Shown here: piece by piece, positions 1 to 5,427 of the stretch
Layout of the letters: each line of letters opens with the position of its first letter
Position numbering within the stretch: position 1 is the stretch's first letter
Assembly (NCBI GenBank): GCA_021772365.1
Contig: JAJFMC010000197.1
Location: 1 to 5,547 of the forward strand
From: Chlamydiota bacterium
GTDB lineage: Bacteria > Chlamydiota > Chlamydiia > Chlamydiales > Criblamydiaceae
Reading direction: 5' to 3'
DNA length: 5,547 bases
Notes under the pieces: generated by a model
Databases searched by the model: none
What the model was told of the DNA's origin: nothing
Seen by the model: only the letters and a program-made list of their open reading frames with translations
Made by a program: the position numbers and the translations under genes

Positions 1-87
1 GAGTGTCAAAACTGCTTTTGCCTTTTGCTGAGGGAGCTCAATTCTTTAAATGGTTCTACAATAAAGACAAAAGCAGTTTTGTCACTC
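1..87. repeat. Imperfect inverted repeat, 25-bp arms
   Basis: Bases 1-25 and 63-87 are reverse complements at 23 of 25 positions (mismatches 6/82 and 21/67), separated by a 37-base spacer. Each arm also contains a small palindrome of the form CAAAA-N4-TTTTG. The left arm starts at the window edge, so the repeat may continue outside. It could be a terminator-like stem-loop of an upstream gene, a small non-autonomous element, or paired ends of a decayed insertion sequence. No U-tract follows the right arm, which argues against a classical intrinsic terminator in the + direction. Confidence 0.6.
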
Positions 88-259
88 CAAGGTTCCACTT
101 TAATTTTTTTATCGAAACACACTTGAAAATCGTGGAACGGTGCAAAATCTTTTTACGGTAAAATCAGCATATCATCCATGATCAATGCGTTAGCGGAAGT
201 TAGCTTAATGCATATGGACACGGGCACGATTCCCAATTATTCAACTTGTTTGGGTATAT

Positions 260-288
260 TTGAAATTCACTCTAGTTCACATTCTAAA
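260..288 (+). promoter_or_regulatory. Candidate sigma-70-type promoter for the P450-SNARE operon
   Basis: TTGAAA at 260-265 matches five of six bases of the -35 consensus. After a 17-base spacer, TCTAAA at 283-288 matches four of six bases of the -10 consensus. Transcription would start near 295, giving a leader of about 55-60 bases before the ATG at 353. This is a pattern match only; AT-rich DNA gives such matches easily. Confidence 0.35.
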
Positions 289-342
289 TAAATCTTGATA
301 CAAATCGATTGAATCAGTAGGTTTAAACAAATACCTAGCAAG

Positions 343-347
343 AGGAG
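343..347 (+). promoter_or_regulatory. Shine-Dalgarno site of the P450 gene
   Basis: AGGAG lies five bases before the ATG at 353, inside a purine run at 341-350. The next in-frame methionine is residue 44 of the long frame, so this site fixes the start at 353. Confidence 0.75.
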
Positions 348-352
348 AGATA

Positions 353-1939
353 ATGACTGTCGAATCGAAAAATGAAACTTCAAAATACGATCTAAAGTGC
401 CCCTACAAGATTCTCAAGAGCGATCCTACGAAAATACCAGATGATATTACTGCATGCTTGAGACCTGCTACTAAAGAAGAGATGATAGAGCACAAAGAAG
501 CACTAAATTCTCGTGGTATTTTAACCAAACTCGGTGACGGAACGCAAGATCTGGCAGAACGTGCTAACAATACCGCCAGAATTGTTTTGAACCTAGATTT
601 TCGCGCTAACTTAGAACGTACCATCTATGATGACCCCTACCTTTCTCTACACAAAATTATTGGACGAGAATTTTACACCTCTAGACACCCTGTTGTTATC
701 AAAGAGATTCTCAAATACTACCACAACGATAATTCTGAAAAATCTTGCTTTCATATTCGTGAGGGTGACTCGAAAACAATTGAGTTTATCCAAGAGATTT
801 TTAGAGATGATGACATCACCTACGATGATTTTCTCCTCCTTGCTTCAAAAGGTCCTACAAAAGCTCTTCGTAAATTTTTACTGCAATACTTCAGTTCTGT
901 TCAAGCAAAAAGGGTGATTCCCTCGATTAGTGCCTTAGCAAATTCTACCATTCAAAAATGGTACGAATCTAGCGAACCATCGATTAATGTTACGAAAGAG
1001 AGCAAAATATTCGCTACGTCAGAAATGTCGAAACTTTTTCTTGGGCATACTGGTCCTTATGAAGAGATCTGCCAAGCAGTCGACAGCATACTCGTTTACA
1101 TGATTAAGATGGTTCTCAACCAATCCATTTCTAAAGAGTTTAAACAACAGATTGAAACCGCTGCAGAAGTTCTTAAATCTAGTGTCGATGTAGCAATGAA
1201 TACCACAAGTGTTAATCCTGATGACTCTTCTTTAGTAAAGGCTATGATCTCTGGAAAAGAATTTACTGAACGACAAGTCAAGATCATGACGTTAACACTA
1301 TTTGTTGGTGGGCAAGAAAATACTGCTTCTGCACTGAATTATACGATACTAAAATGTGCACAAAACAAAGAACTACAGCAACAAATTAGAAAAGAAATTC
1401 AATCGATTATCGATAAACAAAGCTGTACTGTAGGTGAAGCAGCTACACAATCACCAACCATTAAACAAATTATCGTCGAAGGCTTGCGGATGGTCACCCC
1501 AGCGTACTCTCTCGGACGATATGCAAACAAAGATCTAGTACTAGAGATAACACATTCAGATACCAGTGATGTGGAAACAAGGTATATCGAAAGTGGCACC
1601 CGTGTCAACCCATGCCCGACTTTTGCAGCAAGACATGAAACATTGGTACCGGATAATCCGAACACTTTCAATCATGAACGTTTCTCTCCGGAAGACATCC
1701 CCAAATTCCTTCCAAACCTCCCTTGGTCTCCTTTTGGAGGCGGACCCCATACATGCCCGGCATGGAGCTTAGCGTATCATGAGGAAATGATTTTTCTTGG
1801 AACTTTGTTACATGGATATGATATCGGAACAAATACTCTGGGAGAACCCAATCAGGTAGGGCGTTTTGCCTGTACGACTGTTAAAGACGTGAACATATCC
1901 CTTAAAAAAGCCACAGTCGGAGGAGGAGATGACGATTGA
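353..1939 (+). CDS. Cytochrome P450 (heme-thiolate monooxygenase family), soluble
   Basis: The 528-residue protein carries the P450 signatures in the right order. They are an I-helix motif GGQENT (319-324), the K-helix ExxR as EGLR (376-379), a PERF-type segment HERF (441-444) whose R443 would complete the E-R-R triad, and the heme loop FGGGPHTCPA (461-470) with Cys468 as the predicted axial thiolate. His466 takes the usual Arg place, as in many bacterial P450s, and Ala470 replaces the final Gly. P450s normally oxidise small lipophilic substrates using electrons from a redox partner; no ferredoxin or reductase gene is in the window, and the substrate cannot be read from sequence. There is no N-terminal membrane anchor, so the protein should be soluble. 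Length is somewhat above the roughly 400-450 residues of typical soluble bacterial P450s; the first 90 or so residues are not recognisable. The oxygen-activating Thr of the I-helix is Asn323, followed by Thr324. The C-terminal GGGDDD is encoded by the ribosome binding site and start region of the next gene. Confidence 0.93.
   Translation: MTVESKNETSKYDLKCPYKILKSDPTKIPDDITACLRPATKEEMIEHKEALNSRGILTKLGDGTQDLAERANNTARIVLNLDFRANLERTIYDDPYLSLHKIIGREFYTSRHPVVIKEILKYYHNDNSEKSCFHIREGDSKTIEFIQEIFRDDDITYDDFLLLASKGPTKALRKFLLQYFSSVQAKRVIPSISALANSTIQKWYESSEPSINVTKESKIFATSEMSKLFLGHTGPYEEICQAVDSILVYMIKMVLNQSISKEFKQQIETAAEVLKSSVDVAMNTTSVNPDDSSLVKAMISGKEFTERQVKIMTLTLFVGGQENTASALNYTILKCAQNKELQQQIRKEIQSIIDKQSCTVGEAATQSPTIKQIIVEGLRMVTPAYSLGRYANKDLVLEITHSDTSDVETRYIESGTRVNPCPTFAARHETLVPDNPNTFNHERFSPEDIPKFLPNLPWSPFGGGPHTCPAWSLAYHEEMIFLGTLLHGYDIGTNTLGEPNQVGRFACTTVKDVNISLKKATVGGGDDD
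1919..1923 (+). promoter_or_regulatory. Shine-Dalgarno site of the SNARE-like gene, inside the P450 gene
   Basis: GGAGG lies five bases before the ATG at 1929, within the purine run 1919-1928 that encodes the glycines near the P450 C terminus. The downstream start codon and the P450 stop (TGA, 1937-1939) overlap in an 11-base stretch. This arrangement is typical of translational coupling and strongly supports the start at 1929. Confidence 0.75.
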
Positions 1940-2519
1940 ATTCGACCAATCAGATCTTAACTCTCTCGCACAAGAAAATTATGAGTGCGCAAAAAAATGT
2001 TTGGAATCTGCACACACAAGTCATGAAATAGCTGTCAAAAGTTCAGAAACACTCCATGAACAGGGAGACCAAATTCAACGTGTCGCAGAAAATGTTGATG
2101 TCGTTCACGAGACCCTCGACGAAAGTGAAAAAAAACTCGATGTCATTAGTTCCCTTTTTGGAAATGTACAAAGTTGGTTCAAAAGCTTTGGAAATAAAAA
2201 GCCTGTAGAAAAACCTACAGTAAGGCAAATTGATATTCAAGGGGCACAATTCATCACGAGAAGACACCGTGAACAACAGCAGGCAAAAGAAGAGAAAAAA
2301 GCTCAAGAACTAAAGCCCTACCAAAAAATAGACAAACAAACTGACAGCCTTATCGACCAAATTGCTCTAGCTGTAGAAGACATAAAAAAACTTTCTATCC
2401 ATATGGGAGAAGAGCTAGACCGCCAGAATCAAGACCTCACTGATGTGAAAACAGGCATCGACACCGCTGTTCCACGTCTTCAAAGAGCGACAAGTAAAGT
2501 CAGATCCGCGATGGACTGA
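1929..2519 (+). CDS. SNAP-25/SNAP-29-like Qbc-SNARE protein, predicted host-directed effector
   Basis: This 196-residue, highly charged, mostly helical protein has no signal peptide or membrane segment. It resembles eukaryotic SNAP-25-family proteins along its length (SNAP-25 has 206 residues). Motif 1, about residues 11-73, has HEQGDQIQR beside SNAP-25 DEQGEQLER. Its zero layer is Q45, with layers +1 to +8 at I49, V52, V56, V59, L63, S66, L70 and I73. Motif 2, about residues 141-194, has MGEELDRQN beside SNAP-25 MGNEIDTQN. Its zero layer is Q166, with later layers at L170, V173, I177, A180/V181, L184, A187, V191 and A194. Q45 and Q166 are 121 residues apart, as are Q53 and Q174 of SNAP-25. 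The linker has SNAP-29-like FG, WFKS and KPVEKP pieces (77-96) and a QFITRR segment resembling the SNAP-25 linker. The palmitoylated Cys cluster of SNAP-25 is absent, as in SNAP-29; the only cysteines are C20 and C24. Pro182 is unusual in motif 2. Inferred role: delivered into the host cytosol to bind host syntaxins and R-SNAREs. A generic coiled-coil protein is the alternative. Confidence 0.85.
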   Translation: MTIEFDQSDLNSLAQENYECAKKCLESAHTSHEIAVKSSETLHEQGDQIQRVAENVDVVHETLDESEKKLDVISSLFGNVQSWFKSFGNKKPVEKPTVRQIDIQGAQFITRRHREQQQAKEEKKAQELKPYQKIDKQTDSLIDQIALAVEDIKKLSIHMGEELDRQNQDLTDVKTGIDTAVPRLQRATSKVRSAMD

Positions 2520-2541
2520 GTAAAAAATACAAGTTTTTTAC
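2520..2541 (+). terminator. AT-rich hairpin after the SNARE-like gene, possible terminator
   Basis: GTAAAAAA (2520-2527) pairs perfectly with TTTTTTAC (2534-2541) across a six-base loop, immediately after the TGA stop at 2517-2519. The stem ends in a run of six T, so it could serve as a weak bidirectional terminator, but it has almost no GC pairs. Confidence 0.4.
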
Positions 2542-2555
2542 AAGATAGACAGGCA

Positions 2556-2616
2556 TACGCCATCACGAATGACACTAGTTGTAATGGCGTTGTAATGGCG
2601 TAACCAACTTTTGGTT
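2556..2616. repeat. Cluster of short inverted and tandem repeats
   Basis: TACGCCAT (2556-2563) is the reverse complement of ATGGCGTA (2595-2602). TTGTAATGGCG occurs twice head-to-tail (2579-2589 and 2590-2600). Next to it AACCAA (2602-2607) pairs with TTGGTT (2611-2616) over a three-base loop. The cluster lies between the operon and the transposase remnant, and may be the end of the decayed insertion sequence or a structured transcript end. Apart from this cluster, I see nothing interpretable between 2542 and 2681. Confidence 0.5.
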
Positions 2617-2681
2617 CACTACTACGAACAACAAGAGGCCAATGACTGCTAATATCCTAAACTTGAGTGTAGCCGTCCTGA

Positions 2682-2807
2682 CTACCTAAACACAATACAA
2701 AGCCAACATATGGCTGGATTAAAAGAGGAGTAAGGAAAGAAATTCCTACCCATAGTGGGCGCCAACGCATCAACATTTCAGGTGCTTTTGATATTGTTAC
2801 AAAAAAA
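2682..2807 (+). pseudogene. IS630-family transposase remnant (part of the DDE domain)
   Basis: Translation of this stretch reads LPKHNTKPTYGWIKRG, then VRKEIPTHSGRQRINISGAF. It resembles the middle of the DDE_3-type catalytic domain of IS630-family transposases, where a HP.HNT element is followed by YGWIK.G and then a GRQR.N..GA segment. Only about 40 residues remain. An in-frame stop (TGA, 2679-2681) precedes it, the N-terminal helix-turn-helix half is missing, and the similarity fades near 2800, so the acidic catalytic residues on both sides are lost. No matching terminal repeats were identified. The piece marks a past insertion between the operon and the outer-membrane protein gene. Confidence 0.72.
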
Positions 2808-2864
2808 GACCGTTTACGACAAGTTTGGGGTAGCAATCAGGGTCAACGGACTGAGGCTGCGGAA

Positions 2865-3086
2865 ATGGGTGTTTATGTGATTCGTATGCCGATCCGGGTA
2901 GTGGGTGAGTTACCAAATGCTAGGTATTTGCTTAAACATGGTCTTTGCGACGACTTAAGCGATATAGCTATTGTGAATAAGGTTTCGCAAGCTCTCCAAT
3001 GGAATGGTAAGGCGGAAGAAGTTTATCACCCATCCATTAATTGGGAAGAGCAGCTAGGTGTTAGAGGGAATAGTAAAAAAAATTGA
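2865..3086 (+). CDS. Unrecognised short reading frame, possible 3' remnant of a gene
   Basis: This 73-residue frame starts at the first ATG, but the same frame is open without interruption back to 2682 through the IS630 remnant. The junction lies near 2800-2810, where transposase-like sequence gives way to unrelated sequence. The protein, starting MGVYVIRMPIRVVGELPNAR and ending in a basic GNSKKN tail, is mixed alpha/beta in character with no signal peptide or membrane segment. I do not recognise the family. There is no good ribosome binding site before 2865; only GGAA abuts the ATG. The most economical reading is the C-terminal end of a larger gene whose 5' part was lost when the insertion sequence arrived or was deleted. 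A small expressed fusion product cannot be excluded. Confidence 0.35.
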   Translation: MGVYVIRMPIRVVGELPNARYLLKHGLCDDLSDIAIVNKVSQALQWNGKAEEVYHPSINWEEQLGVRGNSKKN

Positions 3087-3087
3087 A

Positions 3088-3198
3088 GCAGTTTTCTAGG
3101 TCTTTTTCCGCCTCGCATCGGGCTCGTTCTTGTAAACCAGGCTTGGTTTACTGCGAACTCCGCCCCTTACGAGCCTAAAAAATCCTCTAGAAAACAGC
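3088..3198. repeat. Nested inverted-repeat (structured) element
   Basis: Three stems nest within 111 bases. The outer stem pairs 3088-3099 with 3187-3198 (11 of 12). The middle stem pairs 3121-3127 (GGCTCGT) with 3169-3175 (ACGAGCC) perfectly. The inner hairpin pairs GTAAACCA (3132-3139) with TGGTTTAC (3144-3151) over a GGCT loop. The interior (about 3108-3175) is clearly more GC-rich than the surrounding DNA. It begins two bases after the stop of the preceding frame. It could be a dispersed palindromic element of the genome, a structured RNA, or a terminator; T-runs at 3103-3107 and 3206-3210 are compatible with the last. Confidence 0.6.
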
Positions 3199-3266
3199 CC
3201 AACTATTTTTGGAATTCCTTCATTAGTAACAAATAGGTCGGAAGGCTTTCCTTTTATCAAAGTATT

Positions 3267-3335
3267 TTCTAAACTGTTGGTACTATAAGAAAATATTCGG
3301 AAAAGGAAACGACCATGAGCACTTCTAAACTGTTG
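3267..3335 (+). repeat. 13-bp direct repeat straddling the promoter and start of the outer-membrane protein gene
   Basis: TTCTAAACTGTTG occurs exactly at 3267-3279, just before the candidate -10 box, and again at 3323-3335 within codons of the signal peptide, 56 bases apart. It may be a protein-binding site, a local duplication, or chance. Confidence 0.55.
3284..3289 (+). promoter_or_regulatory. Candidate -10 element of the outer-membrane protein gene
   Basis: TATAAG matches five of six bases of the -10 consensus and lies 25 bases before the ATG at 3315. No good -35 box stands at 16-18 bases upstream, so the promoter would be weak, activator-dependent or of another sigma class. The ribosome binding site AAGGAA (3303-3308) is six bases before the ATG. 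Confidence 0.4.
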
Positions 3336-5345
3336 TGGAAATCACTAAGCCTCATAAGCTTCATTTTGGCTCCATTACCAGCCGCAGGCTCTTACTATGT
3401 AGGAACAGAGCCCTGCTGCTGTCCAGAACACATTACCGCTCCCGTTTTTGGTGGAGGGTATGACATAGGAGGCGGTTGGTTATACCTACAGCCAACATCT
3501 ACTGATGGTGATCTACAGTATGGGACTTTACTTACTCTTACAGCAGATCCTGGTGAATTGACTGCCCATCTGTTAGAGCTCACTCCCGATTATAGAAATG
3601 CTTATCGAGGTAACATCGGGTATTACTTTCCGTGCACGAATTGGAACGTTGATCTAAACTACTTGTATTTTGATTCGAAAGAAAAACAAAATATCGGCGG
3701 TCTGACTACTCAACCCTTTCAATTTACTCAGAATTTACTCGGAGGTAGCTTCCTAACTGCGAATGCGAATGAAAAGCAACGAATTGATCAAATCGACCTA
3801 ACTGTTGGAAATCACTTTAATGTGGACGGTTGCTTCAGAATTAACCCCTTCGTAGGAGTAAGCTACGGAAGGATTAAACGCGATTTTGATGTGGGATATA
3901 CTAAACTCATCGATATCGAAACTCGTGAACTTATCGACAGCTCCGAGCTCACAGGTAAACTAGAGAGTTGTTATTGGGGTGTGGGTCCTGTCGCCGGGTT
4001 TAACTTTAGCTATCCTCTTTTCTGCTCTTTAAGTTTTGAAGGACATTTTGGAGGAGGGGTATACTTCGGTAATATCGATTCTGAAACGTCTGCAAATATC
4101 AATATTGAAGAAACATACCGATCGTTCGACAGTAGTTCTTGCTATCACCGTGCTGTCCCATTTTTTAATACGGGATTACAACTTTCCTATACATATGCTC
4201 GACCTGGAGACTGTATTGGGTTCAAGCTATCGGTAGGGTACTTAGTCGACTATTACTTCAAAGCGGTAGATCGTACTGTCCCACTAAACGGGTTTGTCTA
4301 TGTTGATGATCCTAAACATATAAAAACTTCGAGCAACCTAGGACTGGGCGGTCCTTATGTCTACCTATCCTTGATCGATAACCCTGTGTGCCGGGAGTCA
4401 AAGCTAATTACCGATTATGTGTCTACCTCTTGCCACCCACCATGCGGATTTTTTGGTGGGATGACCAACTCATGGTTAGTGGCTTCACCGAGTAATAAAG
4501 ATCTAGACTATGCCCTTGTCTACGTAAATGGGGAAGAAGACAAATGGCTAAGTGCTACCCCCTCACACAATTGGGCTGGGTCATATTATTTGGGCTACCG
4601 ACTGCCATGTAACCTAGACTTTCGCGCAAGATATTTCCATTATAGTTCTACAGCATCTACATCAACAACAGCTAAAGATAATCAAGAGATCAAAAGTGTT
4701 AATGCCAGTGGGCCTACAGATGTTAGATATGGTAATGTGAGCTCTAAGATTGGCTATGAGATCAATCAGTTTGATATCATTGCAGGAAAATATATTCAAC
4801 CTTGCCGTGAACTTAACATTTACACTTATGTAGGGATGCGCTATGCAGATTTGGATAGAACGCAAAATAATGGGTATTTCGATGGAGTTCCCCCTCTGAC
4901 CTCAACAACAAAAACAAACCGTCAAAAAAGTATGATGTCAGGAATTGGGCCAATATTTGGGCTCGATCCCGAATATACTCTTTGCAATAAAAATTTCGGA
5001 TTGGCCGCGCATTTAAACCTCGCACTTCTCGTCGGCAGTGTGAAGTCGAAGCTAAATCAAAAAAACATTGGGAGTATTGGTGAAGGTGAGACGGAGACAT
5101 TTAATAATTTGAGTATTCGTGGTACCCAATGGATCATTCCAGTTGTCGATCTTAAAGCTGGACTTTTCTACACCTGTTCATGGAAAAATTGCCTCTCATT
5201 TAAGATTGAATTGGGATATCAATTTAGTGAATATTACCGCAGCATTAACAGAGTGTTTCCTGTGTTGTTGACCGGTCTGGGGCAGACGAATAGCGATTTG
5301 AGGCTACAGGGACCCTATATCGCCATCGATATTTTTGGGTATTAG
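3315..5345 (+). CDS. MOMP-like (Lpg1974-type) outer-membrane beta-barrel protein with two tandem repeats
   Basis: The 676-residue protein starts with a signal peptide: K5 and K9, a hydrophobic stretch at 11-24, and likely cleavage after Ala24 or Gly25. The mature chain is Tyr- and Gly-rich with alternating beta-strand patterns and ends in IDIFGY, an aromatic C terminus typical of BAM-inserted barrels. It has two homologous halves, about residues 46-356 and 378-676, each resembling a whole chlamydial or Legionella-type MOMP-like pore protein. The correspondence is visible in FPCTNWNVDLNY (C107) and LPCNLDFRARY (C432), in C173 and C497, C237 and C557, C300 (IGFKLSVGY) and C626 (LSFKIELGY), and in GGPYVYLSL and QGPYIAIDI. 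There are 17 cysteines, including CCC at 34-36, consistent with the disulfide-linked envelope known in Chlamydiae. Expected role: porin or structural outer-membrane protein, possibly an adhesin. It has its own promoter region and is separate from the P450-SNARE operon. Single-unit family members usually have about 300-400 residues, so this one is double length. Confidence 0.86.
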   Translation: MSTSKLLWKSLSLISFILAPLPAAGSYYVGTEPCCCPEHITAPVFGGGYDIGGGWLYLQPTSTDGDLQYGTLLTLTADPGELTAHLLELTPDYRNAYRGNIGYYFPCTNWNVDLNYLYFDSKEKQNIGGLTTQPFQFTQNLLGGSFLTANANEKQRIDQIDLTVGNHFNVDGCFRINPFVGVSYGRIKRDFDVGYTKLIDIETRELIDSSELTGKLESCYWGVGPVAGFNFSYPLFCSLSFEGHFGGGVYFGNIDSETSANINIEETYRSFDSSSCYHRAVPFFNTGLQLSYTYARPGDCIGFKLSVGYLVDYYFKAVDRTVPLNGFVYVDDPKHIKTSSNLGLGGPYVYLSLIDNPVCRESKLITDYVSTSCHPPCGFFGGMTNSWLVASPSNKDLDYALVYVNGEEDKWLSATPSHNWAGSYYLGYRLPCNLDFRARYFHYSSTASTSTTAKDNQEIKSVNASGPTDVRYGNVSSKIGYEINQFDIIAGKYIQPCRELNIYTYVGMRYADLDRTQNNGYFDGVPPLTSTTKTNRQKSMMSGIGPIFGLDPEYTLCNKNFGLAAHLNLALLVGSVKSKLNQKNIGSIGEGETETFNNLSIRGTQWIIPVVDLKAGLFYTCSWKNCLSFKIELGYQFSEYYRSINRVFPVLLTGLGQTNSDLRLQGPYIAIDIFGY

Positions 5346-5360
5346 TAAGAATTAGTAAGA
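5341..5360 (+). repeat. Tandem 10-bp duplication at the stop codon
   Basis: ATTAGTAAGA occurs twice head-to-tail. The first copy contains the TAG stop (5343-5345), followed directly by an in-frame TAA. It looks like a replication-slippage duplication without coding effect. Confidence 0.7.
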
Positions 5361-5427
5361 ATGGTGGACAAAAATTCAAAAATTGTTGATAATGTTATCT
5401 TTGAATAACTATGAATATTAACGTTTT

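Larger units (their letters stand above)
88..352. other. Intergenic region upstream of the P450 operon
   Basis: No convincing coding frame is visible on either strand. The region is AT-rich and contains a direct repeat GTTAGC at 189-194 and 199-204, exactly 10 bases apart, which could be a pair of operator half-sites but may be chance. The promoter and ribosome binding site of the P450 gene lie in its right-hand part. Short open stretches on both strands showed no recognisable protein. Confidence 0.5.

Noticed and set aside
88..352. A possible small protein or gene remnant in the upstream region on either strand.
   Set aside because: Short open stretches exist, but none has a good start with a ribosome binding site or a recognisable protein pattern.
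2043..2306. Open frame of 87 codons on the minus strand.
   Set aside because: It lies wholly within the SNARE-like gene, is Phe-rich because it reads the complement of Lys/Glu codons, and has no recognisable family; it is a shadow.
2481..2495. QRAT in the SNARE-like protein (residues 185-188) looks like the botulinum toxin A cleavage region of SNAP-25.
   Set aside because: With Q166 aligned to Q174 of SNAP-25 without gaps, this QRAT is four residues out of register from Q197-R198, so the identity is probably coincidental.
1929..2519. Reading the SNARE-like protein as an ordinary bacterial coiled-coil protein (chemoreceptor, phage tail or SMC-like).
   Set aside because: Generic coiled coils would not predict two central glutamines at the SNAP-25 spacing, the MG.E.D.QN and EQG.Q words, and a matching linker.
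4813..5100. Open frame of 95 codons on the minus strand inside the outer-membrane protein gene.
   Set aside because: It has no family resemblance and lies opposite clear beta-barrel coding sequence with conserved repeat cysteines.
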